The notes under the pieces were generated by a model. That model was not told the origin of the DNA, searched no databases, and saw nothing but the letters and a program-made list of their open reading frames with translations. A DNA stretch of 64,000 nucleotides, taken from assembly GCF_004340875.1 (NCBI RefSeq), contig NZ_SLXQ01000002.1, forward strand, positions 434,001 to 498,000, in the 5' to 3' direction. The stretch comes from Tamaricihabitans halophyticus. GTDB taxonomy: Bacteria > Actinomycetota > Actinomycetes > Mycobacteriales > Pseudonocardiaceae. Below are positions 43,433 through 51,696 of this stretch, piece after piece. The translations under genes and the position numbers were made by a program. Position 1 is the stretch's first letter. Every line of letters starts with the position of its first letter.

Positions 43433-44533
43433 TCACGGCACGCGTTGTACTAACACCTTCTCTCCTTCGGTAGTGGCGTCGAGACTCAGCGCATCGGTGC
43501 CCGTCGGCCGTTCGTGGAGCAGGCATTCGGCAACCGGGGTGGCCAACGTGGTGCGTAGCGCCCTGCGCAGCGCGCGCGCTCCGTACACCGGGTCGAATCC
43601 CCGCGTGTGCAGCAACTCGACCACCGAATCCGCCACCGTCAGTTCGACGTTCTTGCGGCGCAGCCGTGCGGCGAGCAGCGCGATCTCTTGGCGAATGATC
43701 GTTTCGGCCGCCCCCGTGTCGATATCAGCGAAAATCGCGGTCTGATCGATCCGGTTGAGGAACTCCGGATCGAAGAAGTCGCGCAGTGCGGCGGAAGTGA
43801 TCGATCTGTTGTCTCGTGCGGACATTCGAGTAGCCAGTGCGGGCGATAGCTTGTCCACGGCGCGGCGCCAGCGCGCGGAGCGCCGTTTCGCGAGCGTGGC
43901 CGAGCCGAGATTCGAGGTGAGAAAGACCAGCGAGTTCCGAAACGAGATCGTCTGCTGCCCGTTTGCCAGCCGCAGGGTTCCGCTGTCCAGGATATGCAGC
44001 AGGGCGCGTAACACCGTTGGGTGTGCCTTTTCCACCTCATCGAAGAGTACGATCCCTGGCCGGTAGAGATCGCCTTCGACTTTGGTGCGGTCGAATACCG
44101 AGAAGGCTTCCTTGCTGCCCGCGTAGCCGGGTGGCGCGCCGCTGAACGAAGCCGCGTAATGCTCCTGGGCGAGCGCGTTCATATCCACCCGGCACAGGTC
44201 GTCCGGATCGGACCGGAGTTCCGCGGCCAGCCGGCGAACCAGCTCGGTCTTGCCGACACCGGTCGGTCCGACCAGTAACAGGTTCGCCAGTGGACGGTCT
44301 GGTTCGGACACTCCGGCACGGGCGAGCAGCAAGGCGTTGACTACCGCGTCGATCGCCGTTTCCTGGCCGTGGATACGTGCGCGCAGCCGCGCGGCGATGG
44401 CGACCGGGTCAAACGAGCCAACACCGAGCTGGCTCGTGCCATTCGGATTGGTCGTGGAAACCGGATCTTCGTCGGTCTGGTTGGCGCCACGCCGCGCGTT
44501 CTGCTCGTGGTACATATCGCTCAGAAACGGCAT
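43433..44533 (-). CDS. amiB: AmiB-like AAA+ ATPase of the amidase cluster
   Basis: This 366-residue single-module AAA+ protein resembles the second ATPase domain of ClpB and the AmiB protein of Pseudomonas amidase operons. Walker A GPTGVGKT is at residues 89-96, pore loop GYAG about 136-139, Walker B IVLFDE 161-166, sensor TSNLGS and the C-terminal sensor-2 GARALRR. The ClpB N-domain, coiled coil and first ATPase are missing, so it is not a disaggregase. It lies 37 bases after amiE. Its role in the Pseudomonas system is unclear; a chaperone or transport-energising task has been suggested. Confidence 0.82.
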   Translation of the reverse strand: MPFLSDMYHEQNARRGANQTDEDPVSTTNPNGTSQLGVGSFDPVAIAARLRARIHGQETAIDAVVNALLLARAGVSEPDRPLANLLLVGPTGVGKTELVRRLAAELRSDPDDLCRVDMNALAQEHYAASFSGAPPGYAGSKEAFSVFDRTKVEGDLYRPGIVLFDEVEKAHPTVLRALLHILDSGTLRLANGQQTISFRNSLVFLTSNLGSATLAKRRSARWRRAVDKLSPALATRMSARDNRSITSAALRDFFDPEFLNRIDQTAIFADIDTGAAETIIRQEIALLAARLRRKNVELTVADSVVELLHTRGFDPVYGARALRRALRTTLATPVAECLLHERPTGTDALSLDATTEGEKVLVQRVP

Positions 44534-44570
44534 ATATCGTGGTTCTCCCGCTTCGCGTTGCGTTGGGTCG

Positions 44571-45608
44571 TCAGGCGTCCATCGTCTTGTTCACCGGCAG
44601 CTCGCCGACCTGGCAGTCGGCCACCCCGACGGTGTCCCTGGTGATCTTTTCGACGTTCTCCTGCGCCTTCTGCGCGTCGGTGACCCACAGCTTGTAAAAC
44701 TCGAACGGGCAGTCCGCGACACCCTTGTCGCCATCGTCTGCCGCGTGCACCCCGGAATAGCCTCGGTGCAACAGCTTGAACAGGTGATTCTGCGACTGGT
44801 CGTACTCTCGCGCGTCGCGGATCGCGGACAGCGAAAGCTGGGCGTACTGGATGCCGTACTCCTCTTCGCCCGTCTCGCCAAGAGTTCGGCCGTCGAATCC
44901 GATGATCGAGGAGTGCCCGAAGTACGAGTACACCCCGTCGAAGCCGGCGGCGTTGGCGACCGCGACGTAACAGTTGTTCGCCCACGCCATCGCTTTCGCG
45001 ATGAGTACCTGCTGGTCCTTCGCCGGGTACATGTAACCCTGGCAGCGGACGATGAGCTCGGCGCCCTTCATCGCGTAGTCTCGCCAGATCTCCGGGTAGT
45101 TCCCGTCATCGCAGATGATCAGCGAGATCTTCATCCCTTTTGGACCTTCGGTGACGTACGTGGTGTCTCCCGGATACCAGCCTTCGATCGGGCACCACGG
45201 CAGGATCTTGCGATACTTCTGCGCGATCTCGCCACGGTCATTGATCAACACCAGCGTGTTGTACGGCGGTTTGTTCGGGTGATCTTCATGCTGCTCGCCG
45301 GTAATCGAGAACACGCCCCAGGTTTGCGCGGCGCGGCAGGCTTCCGCGAAGATCGCCGTCTCCTCGCCGGGAACCGTCGCCGCGGTGGCGTACATCTCGT
45401 CCTGGTCGTACATGATCCCCTGCGTCGAGTACTCGGGGAGCACCACCAGATCCATGCCGGGTAGGCCGGACTTCATGCCAACCACCATGTCGGCGATCTT
45501 GCGGGCGTTGTCCAACACCTCGGCCTTGGTGTGCAGTCGAGGCATCTTGTAGTTGACCACCGCGATGCCAACCGTGTCCGGACTCGCGGAAATGTCACCG
45601 TGCCGCAT
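44571..45608 (-). CDS. amiE: Aliphatic amidase
   Basis: This 345-residue nitrilase-superfamily amidase hydrolyses short amides such as acetamide to acid and ammonia. The catalytic triad sits exactly where it does in P. aeruginosa AmiE: E59 (LPEYSTQG), K134 ([10 protein letters not shown]) and C166 ([13 protein letters not shown]). Most of the chain (for example [28 protein letters not shown]) looks nearly identical to the Pseudomonas enzyme. ATG 45608 follows AAGGAG. It lies between amiS and amiB in a minus-strand operon. Confidence 0.97.
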   Translation of the reverse strand: MRHGDISASPDTVGIAVVNYKMPRLHTKAEVLDNARKIADMVVGMKSGLPGMDLVVLPEYSTQGIMYDQDEMYATAATVPGEETAIFAEACRAAQTWGVFSITGEQHEDHPNKPPYNTLVLINDRGEIAQKYRKILPWCPIEGWYPGDTTYVTEGPKGMKISLIICDDGNYPEIWRDYAMKGAELIVRCQGYMYPAKDQQVLIAKAMAWANNCYVAVANAAGFDGVYSYFGHSSIIGFDGRTLGETGEEEYGIQYAQLSLSAIRDAREYDQSQNHLFKLLHRGYSGVHAADDGDKGVADCPFEFYKLWVTDAQKAQENVEKITRDTVGVADCQVGELPVNKTMDA

Positions 45609-45680
45609 GGGTTTCTCCTTGTCTGTGCTGGAGTTGTCAAGCTCGCTATGGATGTGCGCGGCCGCTGTGGCCGCGCAAGG

Positions 45681-46301
45681 TCAGGTGTGCGCTGGCTGGC
45701 TGACCAGAGTGGAGCCACGCCGGCCGGCGAGTACGGCGGCAATTCCCACCAGCGCGAGGCATCCGAGCGCGCCGACCGTCGCGACCGTTGCCGTCGCCTG
45801 GTATCCACCTGTCATCGCCGCGAACGCGGGCAGTGTCGTGGTTGGCTGGCTGAGCAGCAGCACCGTCCATGCGGTGAACGTGCTCAGCCGATCCATTCCG
45901 AGGCCGAGCACCAGGAAGAACAGGAACCACAACAGGGCCCAGGCAAGCCAGATCACGCCGAATACCGGGTCACCGTCTCGCCAGAACGAGAAGCCGGCGT
46001 AACTCACCGCCGCCACCGCGACGAACAGACAGAACCAACCGAGGCCTTCGGGTGCGAGGTCGGCCAGGTTGGCAATACCGACGTACAGATAGGTGAAGCC
46101 AAACAGGAACAGCCCGGACGCCGCGAATACCGCATCGGTGTCCGCGCCGGCCTGGATGATCAGCACCGTGGGCGTGATGCACTGCAGGCCGCCGACGAAC
46201 AGGTTCAGTGGCGCCGCCGCGCGACCCGTCACCTTGCCGAGCAGCATCAGCCCGTTCAGGAACAGTACCGCGCCGACGTAGATCAGTCCGACATTGTTCA
46301 T
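45681..46301 (-). CDS. amiS: AmiS/UreI-family amide channel
   Basis: This 206-residue integral membrane protein has six to seven helices, opening VGLIYVGAVLFLNGLMLLG, with FGFTYLYVGIANLADL and GFSFWRDGDPVFGVIWLAWALLW typical of the AmiS/UreI family that conducts short amides or urea. ATG 46301 has AGAGG six bases upstream; ATG 46307 would place the site too close. It precedes amiE by 72 bases and is the first gene after the motif-containing promoter region. Confidence 0.93.
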   Translation of the reverse strand: MNNVGLIYVGAVLFLNGLMLLGKVTGRAAAPLNLFVGGLQCITPTVLIIQAGADTDAVFAASGLFLFGFTYLYVGIANLADLAPEGLGWFCLFVAVAAVSYAGFSFWRDGDPVFGVIWLAWALLWFLFFLVLGLGMDRLSTFTAWTVLLLSQPTTTLPAFAAMTGGYQATATVATVGALGCLALVGIAAVLAGRRGSTLVSQPAHT

Positions 46302-46372
46302 CGCCATCCTCTTTCCCGCGGCCCGGACAACGGGCGCCGGTTGGCTGATCTTCGGACGACCACCTTTGGAAT

Positions 46373-46390
46373 AATTTCAAATGAAAATAA
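46373..46390 (-). promoter_or_regulatory. TTATTTTCAnnTGAAATT, candidate MarR operator upstream of amiS
   Basis: Read on the minus strand, the AT-rich palindrome TTTCA-TT-TGAAA sits 72-89 bases before amiS. The same half-site layout recurs at 47619-47636. It stands out sharply from surrounding GC-rich DNA. Confidence 0.6.
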
Positions 46391-46485
46391 TGGACGCTCG
46401 GGGTGCCGTCAAGACGGATTGGCGCTGGATCAACTGCCGTGCACGGGTTTCCCGGGGAGGGGGAAGGGTAGGTGCCGGGCGAGAC

Positions 46486-47562
46486 CTACAGGCGGGCGAT
46501 GATGTCGAAGTCGTAGCCGTCCGCGACGGCAAGATACACATGCTGCGCGGCCTGCTGGCCGTGAAACTCGATCGTGCCACGCGGGCCGTGATAGGCGACG
46601 CCGTCAATGGCGGCATTGAGGTCGGCCAGTTCCGGCGTGCCCGCGCGGCGCGCGAGATGCGCGAGGGTGTGCAGGCCTTCGTAACAGGATTCCGCGGCGT
46701 TGTTCAGCGGCGGCGCGTGTGGTCCGTGCAGTCCCACGTAGCGGCCGAGTAGATCCAGCGCGTCGGCGGTGGCCAGCGAGCGGAAGTAGGCCGCCGAGAC
46801 GAACAGGTTCTCGGTCGCCGCGCTACCGCTGGCCAGCAGCATGTTCTCCTCCATGAGCGGGCTGAAGCGAACCAGCCGCTCGTGCAGCCCGCGCGCGGCG
46901 AACCGGCGATTGAACTCCACCGCGTCCTGGCCGACCAGCAGCATCAACACGCCGTCGCAGGCGGTGGGGTCGATCTGGTCGAGCAGTGCGTCCATATCGG
47001 CGGAACCGAGCCGGACAAAGCCTTTTCCGACGATGTTCAGATCGAGCTCGTGGGCGAACTGGTCCGTCGCGGTTGCCGAAAGATGTGGCCATACGTAGTC
47101 GTCGCCGGCGATGAACCAGCGGCGGGCGCCGGTGTTGTCGCGCAGCCAGCGCAGTGCCGGCGCGATCTGGAAACGCGGGGTCTCGCCGGAACAGTAGATA
47201 CCGGCGCGCTGTTCGCCGCCCTCGTACAACGAGGAGTAGACGTAGGGCACCCGGTCGGCGAGTACCGGGGCGAGCGTGTTGCGCACGCTGGAGATATGCC
47301 AGCCACTGACCGCGTCGATGCGCCCGGCGGCGAGTAGTTCGCCTACCTTCGCGGCGATCTCTCGTGGATGCGCACCGCCGTCTACGACATCGAAGGTGAC
47401 CTCCCTGCCGAGAATGCCGTCCTCGTTGTTGAGTTCGTGCACGGCGAGTTCGGTGATCGCCTCGCAGGATGGGCCGAACAGCCCGGCGGGACCCTGCAAG
47501 GGGATCACCATCGCGATCCGCCAGCAGTCGCGCTGCTGGCGCGTGGCGGTACGGAGTGCCAT
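46486..47562 (-). CDS. amiC: AmiC-like amide sensor, type-1 periplasmic-binding fold
   Basis: This 358-residue protein has the leucine/isoleucine-binding-protein fold: IAMVIPLQGPAGLFGPSC, LNNEDGILGREVTFDVVDGG, and YVYSSLYEGGE with CSGETP resemble AmiC, the cytosolic amide sensor of the Pseudomonas ami operon. There is no signal peptide from ATG 47562, which supports a cytosolic sensor rather than a transporter subunit. In Pseudomonas AmiC restrains the antiterminator AmiR; no AmiR/ANTAR gene is present here, while a MarR gene is divergent. Confidence 0.88.
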   Translation of the reverse strand: MALRTATRQQRDCWRIAMVIPLQGPAGLFGPSCEAITELAVHELNNEDGILGREVTFDVVDGGAHPREIAAKVGELLAAGRIDAVSGWHISSVRNTLAPVLADRVPYVYSSLYEGGEQRAGIYCSGETPRFQIAPALRWLRDNTGARRWFIAGDDYVWPHLSATATDQFAHELDLNIVGKGFVRLGSADMDALLDQIDPTACDGVLMLLVGQDAVEFNRRFAARGLHERLVRFSPLMEENMLLASGSAATENLFVSAAYFRSLATADALDLLGRYVGLHGPHAPPLNNAAESCYEGLHTLAHLARRAGTPELADLNAAIDGVAYHGPRGTIEFHGQQAAQHVYLAVADGYDFDIIARL

Positions 47563-47618
47563 GGCGCAACCAACCTGGTATCGGACGAAAGATCGGCTGA
47601 TCTCGCGAATACCTTGGC

Positions 47619-47636
47619 TTATTTTCAACTGGAAGT
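47619..47636 (+). promoter_or_regulatory. TTATTTTCAnnTGGAAGT, candidate MarR operator in the amiC/marR divergent region
   Basis: TTATTTTCA-AC-TGGAAGT lies 57-74 bases upstream of amiC and 47-64 bases upstream of the MarR ATG. It shares TTATTTTCAnnTGrAA with the site upstream of amiS. Confidence 0.6.
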
Positions 47637-47682
47637 CTTACAATCGGTGGGTAATTTCGCAAGTGCGACAGACGGTGGAGAG

Positions 47683-48120
47683 ATGGCGGAGCGCGGCGTG
47701 GTAACCGAGGTTTCGTTGACGGCCGCGCTCACCCGCGCGGCACACGAGGTCGCGAGTAGCGTGCAGCGCGCCGTCAAGGACGAGGGGTTCTCCTTCGACC
47801 AGTGGCTGGTGATCGAATCGCTGGCCGGCTCGCACGGGATGGCGATGGCCGAGCTGGCCGCGAACACCAAGGTCACCGGGCCCACCTTGACCAGGGTGGT
47901 GGATCGGCTGGTCACCACGGCGACGGTGTACCGCGAGGTCGACGCCACCGACCGGCGCCGGGTGTTGGTCTACCTCAGTCCGCGTGGCCGTGCCGTGTAT
48001 CGCCGGTTGGCGCCGAAGGTGGCGGAGCTGGAAAGCGAGCTGCTCGAGCGGATCCCGGAACCGGCGGTCGTGCTCAGTGGGTTGCGCTCGTTGCATTCGA
48101 CCGAGGCGCCGGCGGAGTAG
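47683..48120 (+). CDS. MarR-family transcriptional regulator of the ami locus
   Basis: This 145-residue winged-helix protein shows FSFDQWLVIESLAGSHGMAMAELAANTKV then TGPTLTRVVDRLV (recognition helix) and the wing DATDRRRVLVYLSPRGR, typical MarR features, with dimerising helices at both ends. ATG 47683 has GGTGGAG just upstream. It is divergent from amiC, sharing 120 bases of promoter DNA with a candidate operator. It probably replaces the antiterminator AmiR of Pseudomonas; whether it binds amides directly or through AmiC is open. Confidence 0.85.
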   Translation: MAERGVVTEVSLTAALTRAAHEVASSVQRAVKDEGFSFDQWLVIESLAGSHGMAMAELAANTKVTGPTLTRVVDRLVTTATVYREVDATDRRRVLVYLSPRGRAVYRRLAPKVAELESELLERIPEPAVVLSGLRSLHSTEAPAE

Positions 48121-48180
48121 GCGCGCGTCGAGCGAAAACCCGGCGGCGGTGCGGTGCGATCGGCAGGGCAGAATCGGGGT

Positions 48181-48888
48181 ATGGCTGATACGACCTCGAA
48201 CGCCGCCCGCATTCGCGAACTCAATGACACGATTCGTTACACCATGTGGTCGGTTTTTCGTGCGGAGCCCGGACGGTTGCCCGCCGACCGGGCGCAGGCG
48301 GCCGGTGAGGCGAACGACTATCTCGAAGCCTTGGCGGACAAGGGTGTCACGGTGCGCGGCGTTTACGATATCGCCGGTATGCGGGCCGATGCGGACTACC
48401 TGATCTGGTGGCATGCGGAGGAAGTCGAGCAGGTTCAGGCCGCCTACTCGGGTTTCCGGCGGACGGCGGTCGGCAAGGCGTCTGTTCCGGTGTGGAGCCA
48501 GGTGGCGCTGCACCGCCCCGCGGAGTTCAACAAGAGCCACCTGCCCGCGTTTCTTGCCGGCGAGGAGCCCCGCAAGTACGTCTGCGTCTACCCGTTCGTC
48601 CGGTCTTATGAGTGGTATCTGCTGCCCGACGAGGAGCGTCGCGAGATGCTCGCCGAGCACGGGATGCAGGCGCGGGATTTCGGGGATGTGCGGGCCAACA
48701 CGGTGGCCTCGTTCGCGCTGGGGGACTACGAGTGGATCCTCGCCTTCGAAGCCGATGAGCTGCACCGGATCGTGGACCTGATGCGGCATCTGCGGGCCAG
48801 CAAGGCACGCAGGCATGTGCGTGAGGAGATCCCGTTCTTCACCGGTCCCCGGGTACCGATCAGCGACGTGGTGACCAACCTGCCGTAG
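48181..48888 (+). CDS. hemQ: Coproheme decarboxylase (HemQ/ChdC)
   Basis: This 235-residue chlorite-dismutase-fold enzyme carries out the last step of the coproporphyrin haem pathway, peroxide-dependent decarboxylation of Fe-coproporphyrin III to haem b. [21 protein letters not shown] contains the catalytic Tyr and Lys/Arg region, [22 protein letters not shown] the substrate wall, and the haem-ligand His lies in the second half. ATG 48181 opens [16 protein letters not shown]. In relatives it directly follows hemE-hemG; here 16 kb intervene. Confidence 0.95.
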   Translation: MADTTSNAARIRELNDTIRYTMWSVFRAEPGRLPADRAQAAGEANDYLEALADKGVTVRGVYDIAGMRADADYLIWWHAEEVEQVQAAYSGFRRTAVGKASVPVWSQVALHRPAEFNKSHLPAFLAGEEPRKYVCVYPFVRSYEWYLLPDEERREMLAEHGMQARDFGDVRANTVASFALGDYEWILAFEADELHRIVDLMRHLRASKARRHVREEIPFFTGPRVPISDVVTNLP

Positions 48889-48970
48889 CCGAGCCGCGGC
48901 TCCATCGAACCGCGAGCTCTGCGGATCTTGCGGTTACTGCGTGTGATCGCGTTCTTTAAGGTTAGCCGGC

Positions 48971-49399
48971 TCAGGCCTCGGCGGGTGCCAGGCGCATGGC
49001 GACCGAGTTGATGCAATACCGCTGGTCGGTTGGCGTACCGAAGCCCTCGCCCTCGAAGACGTGGCCGAGGTGGCCGTGGCAGGTTGCGCACAGCACCTCG
49101 ACGCGGCGCATTCCCATGCTGTTGTCCTCGCGGAGCAGCACCGCGTCCGAGTCCGTGGGGTCCCAGAAGGATGGCCAACCGCAGCCGGAGTGGAACTTCG
49201 TCTCGCTGCGGAACAGCTCGGCGTCACACGCCCTGCAGTGGTAGACGCCAACGGTTTCGGTGTCGGTGTAGGCACCCCGGAAGGCCGGTTCGGTTGCCGC
49301 TTCGCGTAGCACCGCGTACTCGTCCGGGGACAACTGCGCGCGCCACTCCTGGTCGGACTTCACCACAGCGGGTTTCGCGCCGGCGACTGGTTGCTCCAT
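48971..49399 (-). CDS. msrB: Peptide-methionine (R)-S-oxide reductase
   Basis: This 142-residue MsrB repairs oxidised methionine in proteins. Zinc-binding CxxC pairs are C55/C58 (CRACDAELF) and C104/C107 (CATCHGHLGHVF). GCGWPSFWDP and the catalytic C129 in RYCINS are canonical. It has the same neighbour (hemQ) as M. tuberculosis Rv2674-Rv2676c. It is convergent with hemQ. Confidence 0.96.
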   Translation of the reverse strand: MEQPVAGAKPAVVKSDQEWRAQLSPDEYAVLREAATEPAFRGAYTDTETVGVYHCRACDAELFRSETKFHSGCGWPSFWDPTDSDAVLLREDNSMGMRRVEVLCATCHGHLGHVFEGEGFGTPTDQRYCINSVAMRLAPAEA

Positions 49400-49463
49400 G
49401 ACACCAGGCTAACCCGATCCGACGGGCCCGGACCGGGCGTGGTCCGGCCAGGTCGCCAGCGGG

Positions 49464-49709
49464 TCACGGGCCGAATGCGGAGAGCAGGTAACCGAGTGCG
49501 CTCCAGAGTGCGATGAGCACGGCGAGTAACAGCAGGCTCACCAGGGCAATCGCCGCGATCCGGCGCCAACCAGTCGCGCGATTCACCGAATCGGCACGCT
49601 CGTGGTCGAAACGCGCGGCAGCGCTTGCCGGTATCGCGCGTCCCGCGGATCCGGAGCCTGGTTCATTCCAGTTCATGCCGGAATGACCTATCTGCGCCAT
49701 ATTGTCCAC
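49464..49709 (-). CDS. Small membrane protein, unrecognised
   Basis: This 81-residue protein has a polar N-terminal half rich in Gly/Ser/Ala and one C-terminal transmembrane helix (IAAIALVSLLLLAVLIALWSALGYLL). Codon use has the same strong G/C third-position bias as neighbours, which supports it being real. GTG 49709 has AGGTTACC just upstream; ATG 49700 is possible. It lies between msrB and the sensor kinase on the same strand. I do not recognise the family; it could be a small tail-anchored regulator. Confidence 0.6.
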   Translation of the reverse strand: MDNMAQIGHSGMNWNEPGSGSAGRAIPASAAARFDHERADSVNRATGWRRIAAIALVSLLLLAVLIALWSALGYLLSAFGP

Positions 49710-49733
49710 GGTAACCTGTCCGCGCGAACAAGC

Positions 49734-50894
49734 CTAGGACATGTCCCTCAAATCGGGCGAGTCGCCCAGTGGTAGGCGCACCTCGAAGCCCGCGCCACCT
49801 GCGGCAGGCGCGAACGCGCGGACTCGACCGCCGTGTGCCGTGGCGATCGCGGCGACGATGGCAAGGCCAAGACCGGCTCCACCGTGTTCCCGCGACCTGC
49901 CTTGATCGGCCCGGTAGAAGCGATCGAATACGGCTGCGCGCTCGGTGTCGTCCAGCCCAGGGCCCGAATCGGTGACACTGATGACCGCCACGTTTCGCGC
50001 ACTGCGCAGAGTGACTGTCGCGGGTGCGGTCGGCGGGGTGTGCCGGGCGACATTGCCAAGCAGGTTGCCGAGGACCTGCCGCAGCGACGACGCGTCGCCA
50101 GATACGGGCGGCACCGTCGTGGCGTCCAGCCGGATCGGCCGGTCCGGCTCGGTGGCGCGCGCGTCGGCTACCGCGTCCGTGACGAGCTCGAGCAGATCGA
50201 CTGGCTCCCGCAGCGGCGGGCTGCCCTCGTCCAGCCTGGCGAGTAGCAGCAGATCATCAACCAGCAGCCCCATTCGTGCTGCCTCTGCCTCGATTCGTCG
50301 CATGACCTTGGCAAGGTCGTCTGGCCGGTCGGCGGCACCTCGGTGGAAGAGTTCCGCGTAACCACGGATCGTTGCCACCGGGGTGCGGAGTTCGTGCGAG
50401 GCGTCCGCGACGAATCGCCGTAGCCGTTTCTCGACGGCGACGCGCTCGGCGAAGGTGCGCTCCAGCTGGCCCGCCATCTCGTTGAACGCACCGCCGAGCC
50501 GGCCGATCTCCGTGCCTTCCCCGGTATCGGCAACCCTGGTGTTCAACTCACCGTCGCCCAACTGGACCGCCGCCGCGGTAACCGCGTTGAGCGGTCGTAA
50601 CTCCCTGGTGATGAGCCGGGCGGCGAGGAGTGCGAGCACGAGCAGCGTGACCACAAAAGTGCCGATCGCGATTCGCGCCACGCGTCCGGTCAGTTCCGCG
50701 TACTGGGCGGCGTGCAGCGTGACGGCCGCCGGGCTGATCTCCGCCAGCTGGGCGGTGTAGCGGTCATCGTCCCAGTCCTGCAGGGCGCCGAAGGTCGCGC
50801 CCACGGCCACACCCAGCCCCACGGTGAGCAACCCGACGACGACGATGATCAGTCGCGTGCGCAGGCTGGCCTTCGTACGAACGCGCCACCGCAT
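49734..50894 (-). CDS. Sensor histidine kinase, MprB/TcrY-like
   Basis: This 386-residue membrane kinase has transmembrane helices at about residues 13-36 and 74-94, a roughly 35-residue outer loop, HAMP (ELRPLNAVTAAAVQLGDGEL), a HisKA box with H167 in DASHELRTPVATIRGY, and a HATPase domain with NLLGNVARHTP, DSGPGL and GGAGLGLAIV. It overlaps the response regulator stop by one base (TGATG). The system is divergent from an MmpL-type exporter, its likely target. Confidence 0.93.
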   Translation of the reverse strand: MRWRVRTKASLRTRLIIVVVGLLTVGLGVAVGATFGALQDWDDDRYTAQLAEISPAAVTLHAAQYAELTGRVARIAIGTFVVTLLVLALLAARLITRELRPLNAVTAAAVQLGDGELNTRVADTGEGTEIGRLGGAFNEMAGQLERTFAERVAVEKRLRRFVADASHELRTPVATIRGYAELFHRGAADRPDDLAKVMRRIEAEAARMGLLVDDLLLLARLDEGSPPLREPVDLLELVTDAVADARATEPDRPIRLDATTVPPVSGDASSLRQVLGNLLGNVARHTPPTAPATVTLRSARNVAVISVTDSGPGLDDTERAAVFDRFYRADQGRSREHGGAGLGLAIVAAIATAHGGRVRAFAPAAGGAGFEVRLPLGDSPDLRDMS

Positions 50895-51595
50895 CAGTCC
50901 GGCCGCCGTTCCGGCAGTCGCAACGCGTAGCCCACCCGAGGGACCGTGTGGATCAGCGCCGGTTCGGTGGCGTCAACCTTGCGGCGCAGGTAGCTGATGT
51001 AGGTCTGCACCACCGCGTCGTTGCCGCCGAAGTCGTATTCCCAGACGTGTTCCAGGATCTGCCGTTTGGTCAGCACCCTGCCCGCGTTGATCAGGAGGTA
51101 CCGCAGCAGGGTGAACTCGGTCGGGGTGAGCTCGATCAGCACCCCGGCACGCCGGACCTGGTAGGCGTCCTCGTCCAACTCGAGATCGGCGAAGACGTGC
51201 TTGGCGCTGTCCTTGCTCGGTTGGGTCCTACGCAGTACCACCCGAACGCGGGCGATGAGTTCCTGCAGGCTGAACGGTTTGGTCAGGTAGTCATCACCGC
51301 CGATGGACAGCCCGGTGATCTTGTCCTCGGTCGCGTCCCGCGCGGTGAGGAACAGTACGGGTGTCTGTACGCCATCTCTGCGCAACTGCCGGCAGGTGTC
51401 CATTCCGGAGCCATCCGGAAGAAGTACGTCGAGCACGATGAGATCCGGGCGAAACTCCCTGGTGTGCCGGATCGCCTCACGGTGCGAGCCGGTGGTGCGG
51501 GTGTCAAATCCTTCGTAGCGCAGCGCGGTGGCCACCAGGTCGGCGAGGTACTCCTCGTCGTCCACGACGAGGACTCGGTGTGGCTGTTCGTTCAC
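50894..51595 (-). CDS. OmpR-family response regulator
   Basis: This 233-residue regulator has receiver acidic pair DDE near residues 12-14, phospho-acceptor D56 (DLIVLDVLLPDGSG), YLTKPF, and a winged helix with LTPTEFTLLRYLLINAGRVLTK and TYISYLRRKVD. It is translationally coupled to the kinase. Its start is 101 bases from the divergent MmpL-like gene, so an autoregulated shared promoter is likely. Confidence 0.94.
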   Translation of the reverse strand: MNEQPHRVLVVDDEEYLADLVATALRYEGFDTRTTGSHREAIRHTREFRPDLIVLDVLLPDGSGMDTCRQLRRDGVQTPVLFLTARDATEDKITGLSIGGDDYLTKPFSLQELIARVRVVLRRTQPSKDSAKHVFADLELDEDAYQVRRAGVLIELTPTEFTLLRYLLINAGRVLTKRQILEHVWEYDFGGNDAVVQTYISYLRRKVDATEPALIHTVPRVGYALRLPERRPD

Positions 51596-51696
51596 CGCTC
51601 CATCATCGCCGCCGGTTCGCGTTGCCGGGGCCGTTCACAGAGAACTCTCAGAACGCCGGCACCACACACACTGAACGGGTCGCTTGTCTGGTCGGC

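Noticed and set aside
43433-44533. ClpB disaggregase fragment or truncated clpB pseudogene
   Set aside because: The frame starts cleanly with a ribosome site, has complete Walker motifs and C-terminal sensor, and sits directly behind amiE as amiB does in Pseudomonas; it is a complete single-module protein.
32170-48180. Integrative element boundaries (att sites, integrase, transposase) around the catabolic island
   Set aside because: No recombinase gene, tRNA gene or flanking direct repeat was recognised at either edge.
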